Part shown: one piece after another, positions 10,001-23,100 of the stretch | How positions within the stretch are numbered: the first letter of the stretch is position 1 | Layout of the letters: each line of letters starts with the position of its first letter | From: Arctopsyche grandis | Taxonomy: Eukaryota; Arthropoda; Insecta; Trichoptera; Hydropsychidae | NCBI RefSeq assembly: GCF_051622035.1 | Contig: NC_135357.1 | Coordinates: 19,947,256-20,011,255, forward strand | Length of the DNA stretch: 64,000 nucleotides | Direction of reading: 5' to 3' | The notes under the pieces: generated by a model | What the model was told of the DNA's origin: nothing | Database searches by the model: none | Seen by the model: the letters and a program-made list of their open reading frames with translations, nothing else | Made by a program: the position numbers and the translations under genes

Positions 10001-11640
10001 TTTAATGAGGGAAACATCATCGACCTAGTTTCGTATGGTACAAGTCGTACTATATCCCTACAATAAGCATTAAAATTACATTTTCTAAAAATGAACATCC
10101 ACGATTACTTAATGTTTGTTAAACTTTTTTGTAATAAATTGAAATATTGGAAAAAAATATGATTTTGAATTTGAAAAAAATGTTCACCTTATCATAAAAT
10201 AATTGATTATGTGTATTTAATTTCTTTAAATCGGATAGTTTAAAAATAGGATATTAAATGAAACTTTTGGAAAAATAAAAATGAAAACGAAATAATGTTT
10301 TATATGCTTCAGTGACTATTTCGTACAAAGCGACAATTTACTAAAATCTCGATCACGGAACGTCTGGCACCCGAAAATAATTCTTTTCGTTTGAAAAAAG
10401 CTGAGTACAATTGAACGAACTAAAATGCAGAGTGTGTATATTCGGTTAATCGGTTGAACGCATGCTTGTTATTTGAATTCCTGTCATTTGAAACGTTCAC
10501 GTCGTATTAAATTCCTTTAAACGGCTACATAAATGTACTCATGAATTGTAAGGTACAAGTTAATTTTTAATACTCTTTTATTTTGAATATATTCTACTAC
10601 ACGGAAAACAATGTCATGACCATACAATAACATAACCTCTTCAAAATCAAGTTGATAATATTTTACATCTCTCTAGATGAATGTGCTGTATTTTATCACT
10701 CTGCTTGTTTTCGTGAAGCACAGATTAATTTTAAAAATTTACAGAAAATACATATATAAAATAGATATTGTTATGATATTGTACTATACATTTACCCGTT
10801 TTGACTTAATGCTATTTTTTTTCCATACCTCTTACTTCCACTTACGATTACCATTATTTATATACATAAATATACAATAAATTATTATAGTACATATGTA
10901 TTTCTAATTTCGTCATGTCATCAATTAATCACAAAAATAATAATCCTGGTACTATGGACCAGTAGCATATTGCTACTAGCATACTAGTGTACAGTGATTT
11001 AATCTTGTGAGGGATCAAATTAAATTAATTTTTATTTGCAAATTCGATGAGATCCATTAAGCGATTATAAAAATGTATTTGAATTAAATCCCAGCTATCC
11101 CTTTCTTTTCTCATTTCACAGCTTGTGAATGACTGTAGTTGTAGTCTATTTTTTTTTTTTAATATTTTCTCTTTGGTTTTATGGGGAAGAGAATGCAGGG
11201 TCCTTGGGTATACAACTACTATGAACAAACATTAATTTATTGATTATAGATTTTTAAATTGAATAACATCATAATATTATTTAAATATTTCCGATACTTA
11301 AGTAGTTGTGTAGATACTCAACTTGTACTACGGATGATGTTCTATAAAGTTCATCTTATCATAAATTATAGTTATTTTGCTAAGAATTAACGTTCAAACA
11401 TTCAAGAATATGCTATTATTTGATTTGTTTTTGTCTTTCCTCAAAGTTTGTATTTCAACACTGAAATACATTTTCAAATAAGAAATTTTCCTAGTGATAA
11501 TCTGTTAAAAAAAATTGTCTATTTGTGTGTCCCAAGTCTGCCACGGAAATACCATTATGGACACATATTTACATGTTTACAAACTATTTTGATAAATTTT
11601 CAAATATTAATTCATTAAAAATTCACTAACATTATTAATT
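10000..11640. other. AT-rich intergenic sequence upstream of REXO4
   Basis: The sequence is AT-rich and carries one diverged copy of the dispersed repeat (10310-10376). No convincing frame was found. It probably holds the REXO4 5' UTR exon and promoter, because an acceptor (TTTGTTTGTTTCAG, ending 11656) precedes the coding exon. Confidence 0.4.
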
Positions 11641-11791
11641 TGTTTGTTTGTTTCAGATACGATATGTTACAAATGCATCAATTAAAATTTTAAAAATATT
11701 AGGACTGTTTTTAAATATCATCAAAGTGATCTTTGTTATCATCGTTAGATTTATAAACTTTATTTTTTCGTTGTTTTCAATATTCTTCGCT

Positions 11792-12692
11792 ATGTCTGAA
11801 ACAAAGAAAATGGTATCAAAAACGAAACGAAAGAACAATAAAGAATCGTCTACTATTACAGAACGCAATGCCATTAGCCCAAATTGGCAAGCCTTTCTCC
11901 AAAATCAGGAAAAAAATTCATTTAGTAACAAGAGCAAAATGAAACAAGAAGTTAACGATTACTACAAAGTGCTTCGTGCAGAGGCACAAATTCCTCAAAT
12001 GAATAAAAAATCTATTTTAAATAAAAAAAATATTAGCAATGTAAAGAATCCAGATGGATCTCCAGTTATCACTAGATACGTAGCAATGGATTGTGAAATG
12101 GTGGGCATTGGAGAAAAAGGTGTCGATAGTATGCTAGCACGAGTATCCCTCGTTAATAAATTCGGAGATTGCATCTATGACAAATTTGTTCAAGCTAGAG
12201 AAAATGTAGTAGATTACAGAACTTGTGTTAGCGGTGTTAGAAAAGAAGATTTAATAAATGGTGAACGTTTTGACGTCGTTCAAAAAGAGGTGGCTGAAAT
12301 ATTAAAAGGCAGATATCTCGTAGGCCATGCACTCAGAAATGATTTGGATGTATTATTTTTAAGCCATCCTGCTTCTAAAATCAGAGATACTTCAAAATAT
12401 AAACCATTTAAAATGGTAATTTTTTTGTGTACATTCTTGATATTGTACGACTGATTTGATTTATATATATTTTTAATTATGTATTGTTAATTTTTAGATC
12501 ACCAAAGGTAGAATACCATCATTGAAGAGACTTTCTGAGGAATTATTGGGAGTCAATATTCAAAAGGGAGAGCACAGTTCTGTTGAAGATGCACGTGCAA
12601 CTATGCAACTATATTGTCTACATGCCCGGCATTGGGAAGACATGATTAAAAAGAAAAAAAATCGAAAATTTGATCATTCAAAATCTACATAG
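11792..12692 (+). CDS. Rexo4: REXO4-like 3'-5' RNA exonuclease, 2 coding exons
   Basis: The exons are 11792-12415 and 12498-12692, joined in phase 0, giving 272 residues. The DEDDh exonuclease signature is complete: MDCEMVG (D100, E102), [12 protein letters not shown] (D184) and [14 protein letters not shown] (H234, D239). The arrangement and length fit RNA exonuclease 4, a nucleolar protein linked to pre-rRNA processing. The basic N-terminal tail (TKRKNNK) would suit nucleolar targeting. I chose the ATG at 11792 because the frame upstream (from 11648) crosses an acceptor at 11656 and encodes a hydrophobic, leader-like stretch that is better explained as 5' UTR. The gene converges with the unknown minus-strand gene ending near 13172. 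Confidence 0.9.
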
Positions 12693-13171
12693 AATTAAAA
12701 TTATACAAAATTTTGTAAATCAATTATGTATATTATATATAGGCGAAAATGTTTTTAATATTACAGTCGGCGCTTACCTAGCGGCATGTCGAATTTTATA
12801 ACCATTGTAATATATTTACATATTTACTAAGTACATTCCCTTTTCATACCCTCTGTTTATTCATGAATTTAGTAATCAGTGTTGTTAATATTAACAACCT
12901 ACATAGATCATTTATTTCACTCAATTGATATACTAATCCATTTATTGAACATATGAGAAAGCGCTGACTGTATTTTTGTTAAAAACGTGTCAAATTTTGA
13001 ATTGTATATTTATATATTTCTTCAGTAAAATATTTCTTTATTTAATTGTATTTATTTTATTGTTACATCTAATATTTCATATGAAACCTAAATTATTTTA
13101 TCACGATCACTGAACTACATGTTATTATATTAAGGCTTCTTGTTTATTATTCGTGCTTAGTTTCAATTTAC

Positions 13172-14743
13172 TTACACTATCTTATTGTGCAAAGAATGCA
13201 ATTGGTTGTTTTGTTCATCTTCATCTGGTTTAAAATACGGAGAGCACTATTTCTTCGGAAGCGTACGTAATAAATAATAAACATAAACTAAAAACAAAAA
13301 AATTGATAACCTTTTGATATGTGTTCTATGTACATACACATTATAAACACATACCTCTTTTCCATATAAAATACACATTTTTTTCTCTTCAATCACTTTT
13401 TTCGTTAAGATAATGTATAATATTGAAATAAAAAATTAAGTGTCAGTAAATTCTATTTACACTCCACTTGATGATGGTTATATTGAAAAATAACTTTCAA
13501 CACGTATCGCTTAGCTTAAAGGAGAATGCCCTCATTAATAGCTGATTTGAGGATAGGAAGAAATAATGGCATGATATTCAATGCTATGTTGTTCATATGT
13601 ATATACATACACACATATGTAGGTGGGCTGCTGTGATGATTTTGATTTAAGTTTTTACTTATTCGATTATAAAGATTTCAAAAGTTATCCATTTGAGCTA
13701 CACTGGCCTTTATTAACGTTCTCATTTTACATACATATGTATGTAGCATGAATAGTAAGCATATAAACAATGGCAAATCTAATATATGGACTAAGAAATG
13801 AATGCATGATTAACCAAATTATAATTCAAGATTGATCAATGGTCTACCATAACATTATATACATATGTATTATATTATATAAAGATTAATATTTTAAAAA
13901 TATATACACATTGTTTCCACTATACTTAAGTATATTGCTTGAAGAATAAGAAGAGGCTAGTAAAAAAAATAAATACTGTTTTCAAAGGTATATAAAAAAT
14001 ATTTATTTGTATTTACCAATCTATAAAGTGTACACTGTACACCGATTAATAAATGCTTTGGCTGAAGCCCGAAATCTTTATTAATTCGACTACGTTGATC
14101 TCGAATATAATATTGAAATTCTTTCATTCCAACAGGCTTATCTGTTACAACTACACAAACATCGACATCTTTCTCTTGTTTATTAGTTTTGTAGCGTCTT
14201 AACTCACAATATAAAAATATCGTATTGCTTATCTGGAAGATTAATTACATATGTATAACATATAAAGAAAAATCTTATTTATTTATTAAAATTATTCATT
14301 TTTTTCTGTAGGATTTTTCACTTTATTTTTAGTAAGATTAGATATTTCACCACAGTAAAAATTGGAAGAATTATACAATTTCTAACGTGTGTTTAAAAAT
14401 AAGAAAAATATAATAAAAAAACTTGTTAAGATTGTTTATTGTTTTCGTTTAATTTAATATCTACTTAAGTTTTTAAATTTTGTTTATTAAAATCGTCTAT
14501 TGTAAATTTATTTTGATTCCAAATTGCACTTTTCTAATTAATCTAAATTGATTTTTGTTTCCACATAAATTAACTGTTTTCAATACACAGCAAGAGTTCG
14601 AGGAAATTCAAAAGATTAACATTTTCTACAAATTATCATATCTTTGTTTTATATAGGAGTTTGAAGAATATTGCTAAGGTCAACTGCGTATTTATTGCAA
14701 AAACAAGTATGTCTACACTATGCAATCATTCTTTTTACATTTC

Positions 14744-14823
<80 letters not shown>

Positions 14824-17800
14824 TTGTACATACATATGTATATATGTATGTATACAAACTCAGTTACCAGTTCCTAATAAAAGCACATAAATAAATGGTC
14901 AAGTATGACAATTTAAACAATACTCGTGACACTTGCCAAGCGGGCTATTCCAGCCCTTACTACATACATAACAAATACGGGCTATACTCAGCCCTCACTA
15001 CATAAAAGATCAATACTTATCAAACTTTCCAATCATATTATTGCAGAGATATTTATTGAAATTGATATTTCATGATTTAAACAGTATTTGTTTTGTTATT
15101 TTAATTTCAATAGTATTTTTTCAGTAGTAACTGAAAAAATAATCCTGAACCAGAACTGAATAAGGAATACGGAAGCTAAACTAAAAAGGGAATCGGGATC
15201 CAGAACTGAAGCAGGAATCCGGAACCGGAACTGAAAGAGAAATCGGGATCCGAAAATGAAAAAGGAATCTGAATCCGGATCCGGAACTGAAACGGGAATC
15301 CGGAACTGGAAACGAATAAGGAATCCGGAACAGAAAAAGGAATCGGGATCCGGAACTGAAACATGTATTGGAATCGAAATCTATATATATTGTCGTCATA
15401 GAAAATTATATTTTTTCGATAACGTCACAGATTCTACCACCCAAGGTTTACATACTTACATTAAACCTTACAAAGTCTCTTTCGAAATTATATATTAGAT
15501 AAGTAAATATGAAGCTTCATTTTCGGAGTTATTGTTACCCCAAAAACCATATTTATACTGACGAAATGAAAATAAAAGTTCAGATCATACTGAAATTTAT
15601 AATAATTTGTACGGTGTTCGTTGATCGTAGACATTCAAGATTGGCCGTCCATATATAGTTGTTGAGTTCTATCTAGTTATGTCAGTTTTGTAACATCTGT
15701 CTTGACGAACAGCTACATATATCTCGCACGCAAGAAACTCGTGTGAGTAATTCGTGTATTTTTTACTGTATTTTTTTCTTTTGTTAAAACGGATTTGTCA
15801 CATTTATGCTAAAAAGTTCAAAAATGTTTAGTCTTCCAATAAATCTTTGTTCCACTGGTCACCCACTTAAATTTTATATATTTGGACAAATTTACAATAG
15901 TCGTTCACTTTTAGTCATTAAAATCATTTAAGTTGTCATAATTTTATTAGTGTTAAGAATATATATACATATATCTAATATGTATATATATATATAATCA
16001 AATGAATGTTACTATTAGATTGTTTTGCCATGTTTAAGCTGTTTGTATTAAAAATACCGAGCGAAGCGTGGTATAACCACTAGTATACAATACACATGTA
16101 GGTTTATGCAATTTAAGATTATTTGACTAAATTTAATTATTCTTCAAAGAAATATTCGTTTGTTTTCAAAAAACTTCATCAATAATGCATAATAGTAACA
16201 TTGTATTATATAATAACTAAATTTCGAATATTACGAAACATTATATCAAAATGTCAATGACTTACCTATGTATGTAGTCCAAACCGGTTGATGAATGTAC
16301 ATATATACATATGTACGGTTGACGATGTCTTATATGTAATAGATTCATAAAAACTTCTTTTCCTGAATTATTTAAAGAGTTATTTACGTATATCATTTTG
16401 AGTATGTACATATATAAGTGAATTTAAAATCTATTAGCTCCCTTATTCAGATGCTAAAATTTTTCGAAGTATCATATTTTGTCTTCCGTCACATCACTGG
16501 GTCATCAACGTAACCCGTGACCTGTTGATACAATACCCATTTATCTTGTTAGCAAGGTCATAATTATCGGTGGACACGCAATTACCAATTTCACAACCTA
16601 CTCGGTAAATTCTGTTGATGTCTATTACCTACTTGTTGGTATGATATTTAAAATATGTTTACCTAATCCTAGGTATGTAAAAATATGTTTTTACTTCATG
16701 ATCCCACATCCCTGTGTGAATCATGTACTTTGAATCAATTTATTATATATGCATATATATTCCTGCTATCCAGTCTTTTTTTTACATATTTTAAATATTT
16801 ATTTTTGGAAATGTGAAAACTTATACTTTGAAGTTTTTGCCAATTTAAGAATACATATTCTCTTTTACATCTAAATTATAATTTGTCTTTATATTTCTGG
16901 TAGGGTAAAGGGGTAACCTTATAATATAACCCTAGGCAATATTGAATCCGTTTCAAATTCTACTTACATATACAGTAGTTGGCAAATTATGGAAACCTAT
17001 GCATGTTTTATCAAAAAATACATGAGAGCAAGAAAACGTTCTTATGGAATTAAATACATATATATTATTTTATTGAAATATTTAACTTTATCCTTTTATA
17101 TTTATGCTGTCGTCTGGAATTCTGGTAATTATTAATTTTTCATTGCTTTCAACACATTGTAGTATACAGTATTATAATGGATTAGCTTAAACAATAAATA
17201 CAGTTGTGTATAGCAAATTTTTATATGTACATATGTACGTTTTTGTGTTGTGCTTAGTGACATCTACATATTTAAATTTACAATGAATTTCAATCCGTCA
17301 AACTTACCTTGTCCAGTAAATTATATGAATATATTGACTCAAAATTGTGTATTATATATTATGTATGTACTTTGAATTAAATAATTAACACAATTTAATG
17401 AACCAATTTTGATATTTCTCAGTAATACAATTTGAAAGTGAATAAAAATCGTTTGTGTTTCCAATTATTTATTAACAATTATTTTTGTGACTTGCCTTTG
17501 ACTTAATTTACATAAAACTTTATAATTATGCAACTGCACATATGTATTTCATTGGCCAGTCATTGGTCAAGTAATAGATTTATCCCTTTTTTAACTTTTT
17601 TAAATTTCCTTATTGGATTTTAATAAAATTTAAATTCAATAGTACACTTTATGTATGGATTGGTATGTACATATGTATATTTGCGATAGTTTAAAAGTCT
17701 TAAATACCTTTCTGATATAAATCCTAATTCATGGTCACGCTTTTTAGTTCTTGATTGATTTTTCGACTTTAGATCGAACTCTCCAAAAAATAGCTTTTGT

Positions 17801-20190
17801 TGCCATGTGATGTTATTTGAAGTGAAGAACAAGATATCACTGTGTGGACATCAATAGTGCTTTTTTATTACTATTAATATTCTTTTATTAAAAAGTAAAC
17901 CAAATTATAATCTTAACCCAAAAGGTTACCAAATGCAATTGTTTTTAATCGATTTCCATACAATAAATTAAAATAATTTAAAATTTATTTTAGAAAATTT
18001 CAAGTTCCATTCATGAAAAATATTTAAGAAATAAATTTTCATTTATACATACATATATGTCAGAAATGATTTGATATTTGAAACTGTTTATTTATCATTT
18101 TCAAAATAACCTTATTTTTGTTTGCAGTTACCCAAGATGAAGCTCTATTCAGAGTTTTTTTTCGCTGCTGCACTTTTATCAGTGTTTTGCAATGTCAATG
18201 CTGCTACAACACAGAGGAAACCCGCAAGACCTGTTCAGACTCAAGGTGCGGATTCTTTGACATCGAAGGTAATATAATACATGATAAATATGAATCATTC
18301 ACATGATTAATGTTTCCAGATCTGGTATTTTATTGGAACGTAGATACTGTAGAGATTCGGTATAAAATGTTAAATAGATAAATGTGTTGAATCATCCATT
18401 TCCAAATGACTAATTTTATTTTACTTTTTTCATTGAAATTATTTCGAAACTAAAATGATTCTTGATAGAATTATGACTTTTATCATAAAATCGAGCATCA
18501 CTGTGAAAATTTGTGTCATATTTTATTTTCGGCTTCAGCTAATTTTATCCATCAGAAAAACACATTTCAACAATTTTAGTACATATGTGTGTACATACAT
18601 ATGTCAGAACACAATTAAATTGAATCTGAATCAAATTCAGTTCTTTTGATGTGTAACACATGTTTGCTTAAATGTGATGGCTCTCAACTGAATATTGGTA
18701 TTTTATCTACGCAATAACTTTAAAATATATATGATTTAATGCGAAATACATTTCAATCAAAATAACCAAATTTTTACGCTATATAATTAATTTTTACAAT
18801 TGCCATAACAAGAAAATACACCATCACTTGTTTTGATGATATTTGTCGTCGGCTTATCAATTTATCTTCTTATTACAATTATTTTTTCCCTTCTATACAT
18901 GACTCATCGCCTTATCAATTCTTAAAGTCCTAAATTCTTTTTTTCTTCAATTTGCAACTATAAGTATGTATCGTTTAATACTAGAAGTTTGTGGACGACT
19001 AATACAAAGTTTATCTATTGAAATAGAATAATTACATACATATGTACAATACAAATGTATGTTTATATCATATATATGTATGTATGTAATTTTTTTATTT
19101 ATTTTTAGGAATATGTAATTTTTCTTTCATTTTAAACCATCTTAAAATACATCAATAATAGGTATGCTAGATACTAGAGTTTCCAATTATTTTTACTATT
19201 CGAATATCGAATAGTAAAATTCGAAATATTCGAATAATTTTAAACAACAGAACAGTTGACGTTGACTTAATTGTTAATAAAGGATATCTAAAGCACGCGC
19301 GTTCAATCCAATTATTTAATTTGAGAAAAAATACCCGGATCGATAACGTGTCACTACGAACTTCGAAACACAACTGAAGTGAAGTTCAAAACAACATAAA
19401 TGAAACGAAATATTTCTGCTTATCCATAAAAATTGCGTTCCCGCTTCGGACTATATTTTCGTTTCCATTTCAAATAAACGCTGCAATAAGTTCGCTTTCG
19501 TAAAATACATAAGTTCAATTTCTAAAGCGATCCATTGCATTGAGGCGATAAAATGACTCCGAGTCGACGACTTATAGTCTTTCACACAATACTGTTGCAT
19601 TAAACATTTCGAATTAAAAATAAAATTGTATTTTGTTAAAAAAATTTCAAATTTGTAAAATATTTTATTAAAATTTCACGAATATTATTCGAATAATTGC
19701 TCAAATATTCGAGTAACTAATAGTCCAAAATAGGCCGAATATATTCGAATATTCGGATTTAGAAACTCTACTATATACTATGTATATTAATATATTTGAG
19801 CACATTTTAATAGGATGCATGATTATTTGTACAAATGTTTATAAAATTATGCAAAAATATTTGAAAAATTCAGTTGATTTTGAGTTCAGGTTAGTGAATA
19901 TTTTTGAGTTTTTAATGAGGTGCTAAATTTATAGCCACTTCGTAACTTTTTAGTATCTCGTAAATTGCACACTTTATCGGATGTTAAGTATGTAGTTTTA
20001 TTTTTTAGACTACTGCATATAAACAATACTTACAAATTACATAAATGTATGAGTAATGTTGAGAAACACCGCTTTAATGCATATCTTCCACATCTTCCGG
20101 CGTTAGTACTATTGATACCAGTCGACTTATCAGTTTCATTTGGGCAACCGTCTGAACGACTCGTTTTTGCGTATTCGCTTGCAGTTTGTC
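13172..20190 (-). CDS. Unrecognised multi-exon gene, antisense to the gelsolin 5' region (partial model)
   Basis: Minus-strand exons with good splice sites and matching phases are 20190-20034 (51 codons, contains [20 protein letters not shown]), 17839-17708 (43 codons, NITWQQKLFFGEFDLKSKNQ) and 16611-16522 (30 codons, IYRVGCEIGNCVSTDNYDL). After a gap come 14232-14017 (72 codons, ends in phase 0: IFLYCELRRYK...DVDVCVVVTDKPVGM...LQPKHLLIGVQCTLYRL) and 13246-13172 (PYFKPDEDEQNNQLHSLHNK, stop). AATAAA follows at 13148-13143. Exons between 16522 and 14232, and at the 5' end, are missing. One candidate is a 31-nt microexon near 14375 that would add NCIILPIFTV and complete a membrane helix. Cysteines and N-x-S/T sites in the first exons, a hydrophobic segment and a charged tail suggest a type I membrane protein; that is inference. 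I do not recognise the family. Confidence 0.5.
14747..14818. repeat. (TA)n microsatellite
   Basis: About 36 uninterrupted TA units lie in an intron of the minus-strand gene. Confidence 0.95.
14935..15003. repeat. Two short repeats of CGGGCTAT...CAGCCCT...ACTACATA
   Basis: AAGCGGGCTATTCCAGCCCTTACTACATACA and TACGGGCTATACTCAGCCCTCACTACATA are about 40 bp apart. Each can form a small GGGCT/AGCCC hairpin. Confidence 0.5.
15140..15365. repeat. Minisatellite of GGAACTGAAnnnGGAATCnGGATCC units
   Basis: Degenerate units of about 18-36 bp built from CCGGAACTGAAA and GGAATC(C/G)GGATCC repeat about ten times. Open frames on both strands here (Phe-Arg-Ile-Pro-rich or Glu-Ser-Gly-rich) are by-products of the repeat. 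The units resemble the GGACCCGGATCC pair near 43300. Confidence 0.8.
15652..15742 (+). promoter_or_regulatory. Candidate gelsolin core promoter and leader exon
   Basis: TATATA at 15652-15657 lies 32 nt before the A of TCAGTT (15682-15687), the insect initiator consensus. A short exon, 15684-15742, would then end at a strong donor (CTCGT/GTGAGT). The next plus-strand acceptor with coding sequence is 18127/18128, which begins the gelsolin signal-peptide exon 9 nt before its ATG. The spacing is canonical, but the assignment to gelsolin is inferred from order and strand only. Confidence 0.45.
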
Positions 20191-23100
20191 CTGAGTAAAT
20201 ATACATATATTTTCTACTAATAACTGTAAAGGTTTTAACACTAGTTAACCTTGATTTTACGCATAGATGATTATGCGCTTTTTATGTACTTTTTATGAGC
20301 GGTTTAATTGCACTCATGCATTATTTATTTCGTGTGATGTACGAAGACTCTTTAATCGATGAACGTAAAATACAAGTATCACTTTTGTCAGTTGATATTT
20401 TTAGATTGCTATTTTCTTGTCATGCGCTAGCCGTTTATTGCATCCACTTTGCGTTATCTTCATTTTCAAATTTTCAATAAAAAAGTCTAACAATGCTAAG
20501 AGTCATAGTTTTTATGACTAATTTTTGTCATGTGTAATTTTTATATACGTGTGTGTGTTCGTGCTATGTTGGCAATTACATATATTCAATTAGTATAATT
20601 ACTTAAATATTATGTAATTTATTTAGACGAGTACTACATATATTAAATTTCGACTGACACATTTCATAAAACTGTCATACAAATTTCGTTAAAATATTTC
20701 TTAAATTAAATACACCCAACTCTTTTTGCATGTGTAATACCTTCCATTACTTTAAATCAACTCAAATTATGAAATTCTCAAACTCCAAAAGAAATTGAGT
20801 TTATTTTTTATTTATATATGTATAAAGTATTCTCATAAGACATATATGTATGAACATAAAGAAATAATAAACTGCCGGTAGCTGAAGACAACATATGTAT
20901 GCGCGCAATATAGACGACACTTTTTTTTATAAATATATATTTTTATCACTTTTTATTTTTTTAAACTTTCTTATAACAAATATGATTCATTTTATTGGAC
21001 CGTGCTATTTCTAAAACCGTACATAAAAAATGTCAAAATGAGAATCAGGTGTATACGAAACATACAAAATATATATATTTTTTTTTTGCTTTCCTGTATG
21101 CCTGCGTTGCATTACTAATTTATTACTCAAGAACACCGGTTTCACGGTTCTTGATCTCTGGGTTTTTAAACGTGTATTGTTGTTATTTTTTACTAGTTAT
21201 CGTTAAAATTCTACAAGGTGAGACATCTAACCTTGACTTGCATCATTAACGAGTTCTCGGTATCCAAGCGAAGCGCTAATAACAGTTTTCCGGCATCTAA
21301 CCATTTCAGTGAAATGTCACAAACCATTTGGGAACAATCGATATTTTGGTCGCCACGCTTATTCGGGGCGTGACGAATAGGCCACAACCCAGAACGGCCG
21401 TGAAAACATGGCCTATTTCAGTAAATGTCGATGTTCATTATTTTCATAGCAATAGCATTGACGCATACCCACATTGCTAACGGGAAATCATAATTGATGG
21501 TTATTTTAAAAAAAATAGGAGAAACAATAAGTTTAACTTTTTCACAAGTACATTTATTTTCTAATTTAGTGACAAATCTAGAATAAAAAAACAAAATATT
21601 GAATTTATAAATATGTAACATTATTAATGTACTAGTGTTGTGCCCGATGAAATATCATCGCATGACTGTTGGCATATTAACACACCTTAAGCGGGTCACG
21701 TAGTACTACGTTTCATATGAGCTTGACGAGAAATGTGGGATACGTAGTATTACGTTTGATATTGGTTCATCGCGGAAGGCGGGATACGTAATGGTCCGTA
21801 CGCACCAAACCAACGACGATTTTGGGCCAACTTTTAAAACCAGTAGCATACAAAATATCGAAATAAAAAAATTGAAATTAAATATCAAAATTAAGCTAAC
21901 GAGCGAGATTGAGCTAAAATTAGACCATCGTTGATGTTTTGAATTACAACAATGTTTTGAATTACGACGATACGCATTATAATCAGAGAAATATTATAAT
22001 TACGAGCGAAAAAAATCTTGTTATTGTTTCTTATAAGTCGTCACGATAACTACTGTGTTTCGCCGTCGATGAAATATTTAACAAAAAAAATGACGGTGAT
22101 TTGTCAAAGGGTTTTTTTTTCTTTCGTCGAAATAAAATTAATAATCACACATTATCCGATAAATTTTACCTCTGAGATGGATTCAATTATTTGATTTATT
22201 TCGACGAGAGAAACAATTGAAGACATTATCCGATAAAATTTACCTCTGAAATGATTTAATTAATTGATTTATTTCGACGAGAGAAACAATTGAAGACTAA
22301 AAAAATTTCGTTTGATAAACCGACAACGTGCCGGGTTGGGACCATCGCTCGGTCACCCATACTAACACATGATATATTCTCAGTAACTGCGCATTACGGG
22401 GAAGTAAAAATAATAATTCTTTGATTTTTTTTTCGATCTTAGTGCGTATCTTCGTAAGTCAAAACATCTTCGACAAACAAAAGTCGAGGATTACCTGTAT
22501 GTGATTGTTGATGATCTAATTTTAGGTCAATCTCGAAAATTTATTTAAATTGGGCATGTTCTGTTTTAACTTTCAATATTTTATTTTAAATTTAATATAT
22601 TGATTATAATTTTATTTTGATATTTGAATTTAATTTTAATTTAATAAAAATATTTTTAATTTTGATATTTAATTTCAATTTTTAAATTTAATTTTTATTT
22701 CGATATTTTGTACGCTACTGGTTTTATCCTGCTGGTTAAAACGTTGGACCAAAATCGTCGTTGGTTTGGTCCGTACGCAGCATAATACTACGTTTATTCT
22801 AATAGTATATGGAGATTTTTTTTATATAAGTTTGAGTTTTGAGCGATTTTTATAATCTATTGTATTTATTCGCGCAGCCTTGTGATTTTGCCCACTACCG
22901 CTAGTCGCCACAAAAAAAATTAGCCCGCTAAAGGTGTGTTAAGTTATTAAATTAAAAGAAATGTGTCGGTTCTGTGTTCGATCCACGCGGGTTCAATATA
23001 TTTAAAAGGTATTTTTTTCAAATATCTTTTAAATATATTTAAAAATAATGGTAAAACCTACCTACCTACCTACATATAAACAATATAAAACACCAATAGA

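Noticed and set aside
15176-15399. Phe-Arg-Ile-Pro repeat protein on the minus strand
   Set aside because: Explained entirely by the GGAATC/GGATCC minisatellite; several frames are open on both strands.
16281-16346. Possible extra exon of the minus-strand unknown gene (ends at strong donor CATAG/GTAAGT)
   Set aside because: The phases fit, but the acceptor is poor and the middle is the CATATGTATATATGTAC simple repeat found all over the window. Left out of the model.
17309-17360. Donor-like GACAAG/GTAAGT on the minus strand with ESIYSYNLLDK upstream
   Set aside because: No acceptor between the donor and the nearest upstream in-frame stop, so no coding exon can be built.
20280-20480. 60-codon plus-strand frame [20 protein letters not shown]
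   Set aside because: No splice sites, homology or repeats support it. It lies in gelsolin intron 1 near the antisense exon and composition alone is not enough.
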